NCBI GenBank assembly: GCA_964388085.1
Contig: CAYLZW010000301.1
Coordinates: forward strand, 1-6,814
Direction of reading: 5' to 3'
DNA length: 6,814 nucleotides
DNA from: CAYLZW01 sp964388085
Lineage (GTDB): Bacteria > Myxococcota > UBA727 > CAYLZW01
Position 1 is the first letter of the stretch; each line of letters begins with the position of its first letter. A program made the translations under genes and the position numbers. Below the pieces are notes generated by a model. That model searched no databases. It had not been told where the DNA came from and worked only from the letters and a program-made list of their open reading frames with translations. Below, one piece after another: positions 1-6,473 of the stretch.

Positions 1-1
1 C

Positions 2-949
2 ACGAACCGGGACGTCACCGCGGCGGCCACCGGGCGCGTGCGCTCCGATCTCGTGTTCCGCCTGCAGGTGTTCTCGCTCCACCTGCCGCCGCTGCGGGAG
101 CGCAGGGACGACGTCTTACCCCTCTGGCAGCGCTTCACCGACGACGCCGCCCGCGCGCGGCGACGAGGGACGCTGGTCAGCTCGCCCGCGGTGACGAGCG
201 CGCTGCTCGCCTACGAGTGGCCCGGCAACGTGCGCGAGCTCGCGAACGCCGCGCAGCACGCCGTCACCCTCGCCGATGACGTCGTGGAGCCGATGCACCT
301 GCCGCCGGCGCTGCACCGCGCGCGCGCCACCAGCGCGGAAGCGGCCGTGCACCTCCCTCCCGGAATGGCGCTGAAGGATCTCGAGCGCGTCGCCATCCTC
401 GAGACGCTGCGCAGCACGGGCGGCATCCGGCGCGCCGCGGAGGTGCTCGGCATCTCTCGGCGCACGCTGCAGTACCGCCTGCGCGACTACCGCGAGCAGG
501 GCTACCTGAAGGACTCGCTCGAGGAGCCGGCGGACAGCTCGCCCCTGAACAGCCGGCGCGCGCGCGTGCTGCTCGCCGAGGACGACGACGATGTGCGTTA
601 CGCCCTCGAGCGCCTGCTCTCGCGCGCCGGGTACGAGGTGGTCGCGGTGCACAGCGGCGGCGCCGTGCTCGAGCACCTCGGCGCGGCGCTGCTCCTGAAG
701 CAGTGGCAGGAGGCTCCCGACGTCATCGTCACGGACGTGCGCATGCCCGGCGTCACCGGCCTCGAGCTGCTCGAGGGCGTGCGCCAGAGCGGCTGGCGCG
801 TGCCGGTGGTCGTCGTCACCGCCTTCGGCGACGCCGAGCTGCGCGCGCGCGCCATGCAGCTCGGCGCGTCCGCCTTCCTCGACAAGCCCCTGAACGGGCC
901 GGAGCTCGAGCAGGCCGTGGCGGCCGCGCTCGAGGCCGGAGCGTCGTGA
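2..949 (+). CDS. Sigma-54-dependent transcriptional activator with C-terminal receiver domain (5' partial)
   Basis: The reading frame is open to the left edge, so the N-terminus is missing; 315 residues are visible. From the left edge the protein shows the end of a sigma-54 AAA+ ATPase domain: ATNRD-like TNRDV, the RSDLVFRL segment, HLPPLRERRDD, and the sensor-II motif WPGNVREL at 218-241. A Fis-type helix-turn-helix follows (AAEVLGISRRTLQYRL, about 428-481). A short linker then leads to a complete receiver domain (about 560-940). Its acidic pocket is EDDDD (578-592), the phospho-acceptor Asp lies in VTDVRMPG (codon 734-736), and the conserved Thr (TAFGD) and Lys (LDKP) are present. The family opens sigma-54 RNA polymerase promoters by ATP hydrolysis. 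The ATP-binding Walker motifs and the GAFTGA loop would lie outside the window. The usual NtrC order is receiver-AAA-HTH; here the receiver comes last. What lies at the N-terminus is unknown. Family assignment is firm; targets and partner kinase are unknown. Confidence 0.93.
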   Translation, partial: TNRDVTAAATGRVRSDLVFRLQVFSLHLPPLRERRDDVLPLWQRFTDDAARARRRGTLVSSPAVTSALLAYEWPGNVRELANAAQHAVTLADDVVEPMHLPPALHRARATSAEAAVHLPPGMALKDLERVAILETLRSTGGIRRAAEVLGISRRTLQYRLRDYREQGYLKDSLEEPADSSPLNSRRARVLLAEDDDDVRYALERLLSRAGYEVVAVHSGGAVLEHLGAALLLKQWQEAPDVIVTDVRMPGVTGLELLEGVRQSGWRVPVVVVTAFGDAELRARAMQLGASAFLDKPLNGPELEQAVAAALEAGAS

Positions 950-1055
950 GCCCCCGGCGGGTCCCTCCGAGCGTGTCGCCAAGCACTGTGAACACACGGC
1001 CTTGCGCCATGCCCGCACCTTGCGGCGCTCGAGCTACGTGCGGTACCAACGAGCC
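950..1055 (+). other. Intergenic gap before the PEGA gene
   Basis: This 106-base gap holds no gene. It contains a small inverted repeat, TGTG-AA-CACA (987-996), and a poor promoter-like pair, TTGCGG (1020-1025) and TACCAA (1044-1049), 18 bases apart. No ribosome-binding site stands before 1056 and no sigma-54 promoter is evident. A promoter for the PEGA, lipoprotein and J-domain genes probably lies here, but none can be placed with confidence. Confidence 0.3.
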
Positions 1056-2579
1056 ATGACTCGTGCTGCCGCTCCTCTGAGCGTCTCCCTCGCGTCGCTC
1101 GTGGTCGCGCTGCTGGCCGGGCCCTCGCTGGCAGAGGCCGATGGTGTCAGCATCGCCGTGGTCGCGGTCGGCAAGGACAGCCCGTCCGCCGGACAGGCCG
1201 TCGTCGTCGGCCGCATCGCCAAGCAGGGCTTCGAGCGCAACCCGAAGTACGACCTCCTCGACACCGAGCGCGTGCTCGAGAGCGGCGAGGCCTCGGCCGC
1301 GGAGCGACGGCGCGCGACGGCGGACGCGGCGCTCGCGCGCGGGCGCTCGGCGTTCGACGCCCTCGAGCTCTCGCCCGCCCTCGAGAGCCTCGCCGAGGCC
1401 GTGGTCGGCTACGAGCAGGCGCTCGCCGCCATGACCGACATCGGGCCGCTCGTGACGGCGCTCAAGTACCAGGGCGCGGCCTATGCGCTCTCCGGCGACA
1501 GCAAGAACGCCCGCCGCTCGTTCGAGCGCGCCTTCGTGCTCGACCTCGGCGCCTCGGCGGCCGGCTTCCCCGAGGAGGTGACGACGCTGTTCGAGCAGGC
1601 CCGCGCGAAGGTGGAGGAGGGGCCGACGGGGACGCTCACGGTGTACGCCGCGCCTCCCGCGGCCGAGGTGTGGGTCGACGGCCGCTTCCGTGGCTCCGCG
1701 CCGCTCAGCCTCGACAACCTCCCCGCCGGCAGGCACTACGTGCGCGTGGCGCGCGACGGTTACGTGGCCTTCGGCCAGCCGGTCGAGGTCAAGCGCCGAG
1801 CCGAAGAGACCTTGCAGGCCACGCTGCGGCCGGCGGCGCGCTTCTCCGAGTATGACGACCTCGCCAGCCGCTTGAAGGGCGGCTCCCCGCAAGCCGCGGC
1901 CGAGCTCGCCGGCATGCTCAAGGTCGCTCAGCTCCTCTGGATCGTCACCGAGGTCACCGGCGAGGACGTCACCGTGACGGCCACGCTCACCGACGGCGTA
2001 GGCGGCGGCGCGCTCGCGCAGGGCACGAAGACCTTCGTGACGACGTCGCCGCGATACCGATCGGACCTCGAGCTCTGGTTCGCGCAGACCTTCCGCAAGG
2101 GCGCGGGCGTGCAAGCGCCCACGTTCGGCGACAGCGGCACGAGCGGCGGCGACCCGCCGAAGGGCAGCGGCTTTCTGCCCACCGCGCCGACGGAGGCGCC
2201 CACGAGCGGCATGACCATCCTCGGCTGGGTGCTGACGGGCGGCGCCATCTTGCCGCTCGGCGTCGGCATCGGCTTCGGCGTCGCGTCCCTCGTCCCCTGG
2301 GACGCGTACAAGAACGGCGGCAAGCTCTTCGACCAGCCGGCGCTCAGCAGCCAGCTCGATCCGAGCCGCGAGGAGGTGTGGAATTCCTTCCTCGTCACCT
2401 CCATCATCGCCGACGTCGGTTACGTCGTCGCCGCCGGCATGGCGGCCGTCGGCGTGACGCTGCTGGTGCTCGGCGCCAACGAAGAAGAAGAGATCGAGGA
2501 CGTGCTCGCGAGCGCTCCTCTGGTCTTGCCTTCCCTACCCATCATCGTCGTCGCGGGAGGCGAGCATGACCACCGCTAG
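1056..2579 (+). CDS. Exported TPR/PEGA-domain protein with two C-terminal membrane segments
   Basis: This predicted envelope protein has 507 residues from the ATG at 1056. That start is preferred because it opens directly into a signal peptide (MTRAAAP, then a hydrophobic run to about residue 26, ending PSLA). A TTG at 1002 would add 18 residues, Arg-rich, in front of it. Residues 31-75 resemble the first strand and helix of periplasmic TolB/CsgG-like domains (VSIAVVAVGKD, DLLDTERVLES). Residues 87-184 form helical TPR-like repeats. Residues 194-257 are a PEGA domain with the VWVDGRFRGSAPL core. Residues 290-345 look like the other half of the N-terminal domain. A Gly/Pro-rich linker (350-385) leads to two hydrophobic helices (386-413 and 444-472) and a short tail containing EEEEIED. 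PEGA domains are typically surface- or envelope-binding modules; no enzymatic motif is visible. No clear ribosome-binding site precedes 1056. The precise role is unknown. Confidence 0.88.
   Translation: MTRAAAPLSVSLASLVVALLAGPSLAEADGVSIAVVAVGKDSPSAGQAVVVGRIAKQGFERNPKYDLLDTERVLESGEASAAERRRATADAALARGRSAFDALELSPALESLAEAVVGYEQALAAMTDIGPLVTALKYQGAAYALSGDSKNARRSFERAFVLDLGASAAGFPEEVTTLFEQARAKVEEGPTGTLTVYAAPPAAEVWVDGRFRGSAPLSLDNLPAGRHYVRVARDGYVAFGQPVEVKRRAEETLQATLRPAARFSEYDDLASRLKGGSPQAAAELAGMLKVAQLLWIVTEVTGEDVTVTATLTDGVGGGALAQGTKTFVTTSPRYRSDLELWFAQTFRKGAGVQAPTFGDSGTSGGDPPKGSGFLPTAPTEAPTSGMTILGWVLTGGAILPLGVGIGFGVASLVPWDAYKNGGKLFDQPALSSQLDPSREEVWNSFLVTSIIADVGYVVAAGMAAVGVTLLVLGANEEEEIEDVLASAPLVLPSLPIIVVAGGEHDHR
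2555..2560 (+). promoter_or_regulatory. Ribosome-binding site inside the upstream gene
   Basis: GGGAGG lies 5 bases before the ATG at 2566, inside the last codons of the PEGA gene. It supports 2566 as the true start of the cysteine-rich lipoprotein and implies that the 14-base gene overlap is real and translationally coupled. Confidence 0.7.
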
Positions 2580-3435
2580 CGCACGCGTCCTCGCGTTCAG
2601 CGCGTTGTTGGCCCTCGTCGGCCTGAGCGGGTGCACCATCTGGTTCGCCATCTGGCAGGACCCGGGCGGGCTGCCCTGCGCCGAGGGCCAGCAGCAGTGC
2701 CTCGTGGGCTACACCTGCGTCGACGACGTCTGCATGCCCGCCGCCGCCGCAGAAGCGGGCGACACCTGCAGCGTCGACGAGGAGTGCGCCGAGGGCCTCG
2801 TGTGCACGAACGTGTACGATGACGCCTCGTGCGGCGGCGACATCTCCTGCGAGCTCGGCCGGGCCACGGACGACGGCAGCACGCTCCGCTGCCGGCGCAC
2901 CTGCGATCCGGCTGGCGCGGTCACGCAATGCGCGCCCGGCGAGCGCTGTTGGCCCGACGCCGCCGGCACCGGCTGGTGTCAAGCCGGCGTCTGCGAGGCG
3001 CCGAGCGATTGCGGCACCAACCCGCTCAATGGCGCGACCAACGTCTGTTACGGCGCAGGCATTCATCCCGGCGGCAGCGGCTCCGGCCTGTGCACGAGCT
3101 CGTGCGATCCGCTCGAGTGCAATCCGACGACGGGATGCCCGGACTGCCCGCTCTTCGACGTCGACGGGGACGGGCAGCAGGACGTCATGGGCTGCGAGCC
3201 CTACGAGCAGGTGCTGGTGAACATGGGCTGCATATTGGCGGGCACCGTCCCGCACGGCGGCACCTGCGACGGCGTGACCACCAACTGTCAGCCAGGCTCC
3301 TTCTGCTTCGTGCCCGAAGGCGCGAACGCCGGCTACTGCGCGCGCATCTGCCGCGTCGGCGGCGGAAACCCCGCGTGCGACGCAAGCTTCCCGACCTGCA
3401 ACTCCATTGACGGCGTCATGGGCTTCTGCGGCTGA
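2566..3435 (+). CDS. Cysteine-rich secreted lipoprotein
   Basis: This 289-residue protein has a textbook lipoprotein signal peptide: MTTASAR, a hydrophobic run, and the lipobox L20-S-G-C23. The mature protein should be lipidated at Cys23 and anchored in the envelope. It contains 33 cysteines, which leaves 32 after the lipidated one, enough for 16 disulfides. A spacing of C-x5/6-C-x2-G-x2-C occurs at residues 38-51, 68-80 and 234-247, with a looser copy at 113-128. Residues 198-206 read DVDGDGQQD, matching the DxDxDGxxD calcium-loop pattern of thrombospondin type 3 and dockerin-like repeats. Similar Cys-rich lipoproteins are common in myxobacteria and usually have no assigned role. The start overlaps the preceding PEGA gene, suggesting co-translation and a shared envelope site. 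No catalytic motif is visible; adhesion or structural binding is only a guess. Confidence 0.88.
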   Translation: MTTASARVLAFSALLALVGLSGCTIWFAIWQDPGGLPCAEGQQQCLVGYTCVDDVCMPAAAAEAGDTCSVDEECAEGLVCTNVYDDASCGGDISCELGRATDDGSTLRCRRTCDPAGAVTQCAPGERCWPDAAGTGWCQAGVCEAPSDCGTNPLNGATNVCYGAGIHPGGSGSGLCTSSCDPLECNPTTGCPDCPLFDVDGDGQQDVMGCEPYEQVLVNMGCILAGTVPHGGTCDGVTTNCQPGSFCFVPEGANAGYCARICRVGGGNPACDASFPTCNSIDGVMGFCG

Positions 3436-3442
3436 GCCGCAA

Positions 3443-3448
3443 AGGAGG
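3443..3448 (+). promoter_or_regulatory. Strong Shine-Dalgarno at unusually long spacing
   Basis: AGGAGG lies in the 29-base gap before the J-domain gene, with 16 bases between it and the ATG at 3465; the usual spacing is about 5-9. No in-frame start codon lies between them (the codons are GGA, CTC, GTC, CAC, ACT), so 3465 remains the best start. Confidence 0.45.
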
Positions 3449-3464
3449 GGGACTCGTCCACACT

Positions 3465-4778
3465 ATGAGTGACCAGGCCGCGACGTACCGGAAGTTCCGC
3501 GACGCGAACGATCCCGCAGGCAACCTCGGCTGGTCCTCGAAGATGGCGCGCCAAGCCGTCAAGGCCGGCGCGTCCGCCGCCGGCGATCTCGAGGAGGCGT
3601 TCGCCCTCAGCGACGAGGAGCGCGTCTTGTGGCGGCTCTTGAAGCTGCCGCGCAAGTACATGGACGTCGAGAACGCGGGGGTGCTCCCCGCGGAGGCGAC
3701 GCGGAGCTTCCTGCGCGCGCTGGCGGCCGCCGACGTGCTCGACGTGGTGGAGGCGGGGGAAGCCAAGCCCATCGTCCCCATCGAGGTGAAGCGCCTGCAA
3801 ACGGCGCTGAGCGGGCAAGAGGTGAAGAAGGCGCGTGGCGGCTCTGCGCTCAAGGCCCGCGTGTACCGTCCGGACATCTCTGCTACGCCAGCGCCCGCCG
3901 CGGAGCCGGCAGCGTCGTCGTCATCGAGCGCCGCCGCGGCGTCGCCCCCGCCGAAGCCGGAAGAGAAGCCCGCGCCAAAGCCCGCGCCGGTCACGCTCCC
4001 TCCCGCGCCCGCCCCCAGCGTCGACGCGAAAGCGCTCATCGATGACATCGCGCGGCGTCACAAGCAGATGGGCAAGCAGAACCACTACGAGTTCCTCGAG
4101 GTGCAGCCGACGGCGCCGCGCGATGGCGTGAAGGCGGCGTACATGCGCCTCGCCAAGACCCTTCACCCCGATCACATCGCGGGCACCGTGCACGACGAGA
4201 CCGCGGCCAAGCAAGCGGACGCGCTCTTCAAGCGCCTGCAAGACGCCTGGTCGACGCTGAACGATCCCGCGAAGCGCTCGCAGTACGACAAGAACCTCGG
4301 CCACGACCCGACGCACGGCAACAGCGTCGGCGGCAAGATCCGGCGCACGGACGAGGCCCGCATCGCCACGCTCAAGGCCGATCACCTCGTGAAGACCAAG
4401 CACTTCAAGGACGCCGAGTCGCAGTACAAATCGGCGCTCCTCATGGACGACGAGCACGGGCCGGCGCTGCTCGGCCTCGCCTGGGCCATCTTCCTGAACG
4501 ACGCGCGCGACAAGAAGGAGCGCGTCGCCGAAGCGAAGAAGCGCCTCACGGAGCTGGCCGACAAAAAGCGCATGGCCGACGCCCACTACAAGCTCTCGCT
4601 GATCGCCAACATCGAGGGAAATGACGCCGAGCACGAGCGTCGGGTGTCGCTCGCGGCCAAGACCGATCCTCGCCACAAGGAGGCCATGCAGGAGTTCCGC
4701 CTGCAGCAGCGACGGAAGAAGGGCCCGCAGGGGACGAGCCCGGACAAGGGCGGTCTGTTCTCCAAGCTCCGGCGCTGA
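3465..4778 (+). CDS. J-domain (DnaJ-like) protein with N-terminal extra domain and TPR-like C-terminus
   Basis: This 437-residue cytosolic protein has no signal peptide or membrane segment. Residues 206-277 form a J domain: NHYEFLEV, then AYMRLAKTLHPD with the invariant HPD at 234-236, then AWSTLNDPAKRSQYD. J domains stimulate ATP hydrolysis by Hsp70 (DnaK). The Gly/Phe and zinc-finger regions of true DnaJ are absent, so this is a class C-type J protein. Residues 45-112 look like a small helical or winged-helix module (LSDEERVLWRLLKLP, then SFLRALAAADVLDVVE), reminiscent of the N-terminal domains of other deltaproteobacterial J proteins and DUF4388-type proteins. That likeness is uncertain. 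Residues 137-185 are a Pro/Ala/Ser/Lys linker. Residues 297-410 are helical with TPR-like character (HLVKTKHFKDAESQYKSALL), and the tail is basic (QQRRKKG, SKLRR). It probably recruits DnaK to a client bound by the flanking domains; the client is unknown. Confidence 0.9.
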   Translation: MSDQAATYRKFRDANDPAGNLGWSSKMARQAVKAGASAAGDLEEAFALSDEERVLWRLLKLPRKYMDVENAGVLPAEATRSFLRALAAADVLDVVEAGEAKPIVPIEVKRLQTALSGQEVKKARGGSALKARVYRPDISATPAPAAEPAASSSSSAAAASPPPKPEEKPAPKPAPVTLPPAPAPSVDAKALIDDIARRHKQMGKQNHYEFLEVQPTAPRDGVKAAYMRLAKTLHPDHIAGTVHDETAAKQADALFKRLQDAWSTLNDPAKRSQYDKNLGHDPTHGNSVGGKIRRTDEARIATLKADHLVKTKHFKDAESQYKSALLMDDEHGPALLGLAWAIFLNDARDKKERVAEAKKRLTELADKKRMADAHYKLSLIANIEGNDAEHERRVSLAAKTDPRHKEAMQEFRLQQRRKKGPQGTSPDKGGLFSKLRR

Positions 4779-4787
4779 CGCCTCGGC

Positions 4788-6395
4788 TCACTCGAAGAGC
4801 GCGTCGCGATCCTCGCCGTCGCCGTCCTCGCCGGCGTCGTCTTCGTCTTGGTCGCCGGCGTCGCCCTCGTCACCGCCGTCGCTCGACCCGTCGCCGAAGA
4901 GCTCATCATCTTCGCCCTCTTCGTCGAGGGGCATGTCCTCGGCCTCGTCGAAGTCCGGCATCGTGACGCGCAGGCCGAGGTCGGCTCGCAGGTCGGTGCT
5001 GCCCGCCACCATCTGCTCGTCGTAGCGGCGCAGCGAGAGATCGAAGGGATCGCTCGGGTCGGCGTCGATCAGCAGCACGTCGGCGCGCGGCATGATGAGC
5101 TTGCCAAAGCGCAGGGCGCCGCCGCGCAGCTCCACGTAGTTCTTCACGTCTCCGGCGGGGCCGAGCGTCTTCACGTTGGGAGCGGGGCCCTCGAGCAAGA
5201 GGCGCACGTACTTGCCACGCGTCTCGACGTCGATGACCTGCGCGTCGAGCGCGGGACCGCGCAGGATCGCCTCGGGATCGAAATAGAGCGCGTCCGCGTC
5301 GAGCCACACGGCGGGGCCGACGTCGCCGCCGAAGCCGCCGAGCGCGCCGCCCGTGTCGTCCGAGCGCCCGGCGCCGGCGAGGCCCTCCTCGAAGATGTCG
5401 TCGAGCGAGTCCACGGGCTTGTCGTCGCGGCGCATCGCGGTGGGGATGAGCGCGACGTCGCCCCCCACGGTGGGCTCGAGCGTGCCCCGCAGCTCGATGT
5501 CGTCGCCGCTCTCGTCGAGCTCAGCCACGAGGTGGACGCGCCCGCGCTCGAGGGTGACGGTCACGTCTCGTAGCGGCGACTCGTCGCCGAAGTCGTCGTC
5601 GCCGAAGCTGTCGTCGTTGCTGTCGAAGAGGTAGCGCGAGAAGATGCGCGCGAGGTCCTCCTCGGAGACGCGCAGCTCCGCCTCGTCCACGATGAGCTGC
5701 AGCGAGCGCGGCTGATCCAGATCGACCAGGTCCATGCCGAGCGGCACGAGCACACCCGTGAGCGAGACGACGAAGACGTTCACGTCGTCGTCGAGGCGCA
5801 GGGCGACGTTGTTCACGACGACCGCAGTGTAGCCGCCGCTGAGCGCCGCGACGTCGAGGTTCTCGCCTCCCCACAGCGGACCGGGATCGAGGTAGCGCGG
5901 CGCATAGGGCGGGAACAGCACGGGCCCCCGTCGCTGCGCGGGAGCGCCGGCGCCTGCGCCTTGGCCGCCGCCGCGGGGAGGGAACGCTCCTTCGGCGGAG
6001 GCCTCCGGCTCGTCGCCGCCGAACACCTCCTCGTCGCTCGCGCCGCCGCTCTCGTCCGCGCTCTCGCTCGTGCTTTCACCGCCGCCGAACAGCTCGTCCT
6101 CTGCGTCCGCGCTGCCGGCGCCTTCGCCCGCGTCCGCGAGGTCCTCCGGCGCGGAGTCGGCGCCCCCGTCTCCGGCGCCCGCGTCGCTGTCATCCGCGCC
6201 CGCGTCGAGCGGCTCCGCGAAGCCTGCGTCGACGACCGCCGCGTCGCCTGGTGCCGCCGGCTGCTCGAGCGCGGGCGTCGTGTCCTCGTAGATGTCGTAC
6301 GTGAACGGGAAGCGCTGCTCGGCTTCGTCCTCACAAGCGGAGGCGAGGCTCAGCGCGAACAGGCAACAGCAGAGTGACGTGCCTCTCTGCACCAT
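4788..6395 (-). CDS. Acidic lipoprotein with DAG repeats and a central beta-rich domain
   Basis: This 535-residue protein begins at the ATG at 6395, chosen because AGGAGGAGG directly precedes it and a signal peptide follows at once. The frame stays open upstream to 6734, but that part is Arg-rich and runs into the neighbouring gene. The signal peptide ends LASA-C21. Cys21 is the only cysteine after the signal, as expected of a lipoprotein, although Ala rather than Leu sits at -3. Residues 51-130 are acidic (26 Asp/Glu of 80, no Lys or Arg) with repeated Asp-Ala-Gly. Residues about 165-480 form a beta-rich domain (LDVAALSGGYTAVVVNNVAL, RDVTVTLERGRVHLV). Its alternating strand pattern slightly resembles LmeA/DUF2993 lipid-binding proteins, a guess only. 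The last 55 residues hold 29 Asp/Glu and one Arg. Acidic FGG/FGD motifs recur on both sides of the core. Function is not recognised. Confidence 0.85.
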   Translation of the reverse strand: MVQRGTSLCCCLFALSLASACEDEAEQRFPFTYDIYEDTTPALEQPAAPGDAAVVDAGFAEPLDAGADDSDAGAGDGGADSAPEDLADAGEGAGSADAEDELFGGGESTSESADESGGASDEEVFGGDEPEASAEGAFPPRGGGQGAGAGAPAQRRGPVLFPPYAPRYLDPGPLWGGENLDVAALSGGYTAVVVNNVALRLDDDVNVFVVSLTGVLVPLGMDLVDLDQPRSLQLIVDEAELRVSEEDLARIFSRYLFDSNDDSFGDDDFGDESPLRDVTVTLERGRVHLVAELDESGDDIELRGTLEPTVGGDVALIPTAMRRDDKPVDSLDDIFEEGLAGAGRSDDTGGALGGFGGDVGPAVWLDADALYFDPEAILRGPALDAQVIDVETRGKYVRLLLEGPAPNVKTLGPAGDVKNYVELRGGALRFGKLIMPRADVLLIDADPSDPFDLSLRRYDEQMVAGSTDLRADLGLRVTMPDFDEAEDMPLDEEGEDDELFGDGSSDGGDEGDAGDQDEDDAGEDGDGEDRDALFE

Positions 6396-6411
6396 CCTCC
6401 TCCTGGAGGAA
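6396..6411 (-). promoter_or_regulatory. Shine-Dalgarno of the acidic lipoprotein, inside a small inverted repeat
   Basis: On the minus strand AGGAGGAGG (6404-6396) abuts the ATG at 6395, and the second codon is GTG, which would be better spaced for use as a start. The repeat TCCTCC-A-GGAGGA (6410-6398) is perfect; with a 3-base loop it gives a 5-bp hairpin (plus a possible G-U pair) covering part of the ribosome-binding site. Confidence 0.5.
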
Positions 6412-6473
6412 CGTAGGCTCCAGCGCGCGCGTGCGCAGGGCGCGTGCCGGCGACGAGGAGACGCTAGCGAGAC

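Noticed and set aside
987..996. Inverted repeat TGTG-AA-CACA as an operator
   Set aside because: Arms of 4 bases are too short to call a binding site without a second copy or a known consensus.
816..2114. Long open frame on the minus strand (432 codons) opposite the regulator and PEGA genes
   Set aside because: It is Arg/Ala/Gly-rich with no domain, and lies opposite two well-supported genes; such frames are common in GC-rich coding DNA.
3896..4020. Repetitive Pro/Ala-coding stretch as a DNA tandem repeat
   Set aside because: Only the unit AAGCCCGCGCC repeats cleanly, twice; the rest is degenerate and explained as a flexible protein linker.
4771..4782. Hairpin GGCG-CTGA-CGCC at the convergent stops as a bidirectional terminator
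   Set aside because: The stem is only 4 bp, it overlaps the J-domain stop codon, and no T-run follows on either strand.
4848..5573. Plus-strand open frame (241 codons) opposite the acidic lipoprotein
   Set aside because: It is an antisense shadow of a lipoprotein gene with a signal peptide and ribosome-binding site, and has no recognisable features of its own.
6462..6469. Perfect palindrome CGCTAGCG upstream of the acidic lipoprotein
   Set aside because: At eight bases it can occur by chance, and no second copy or paired half-site was seen.
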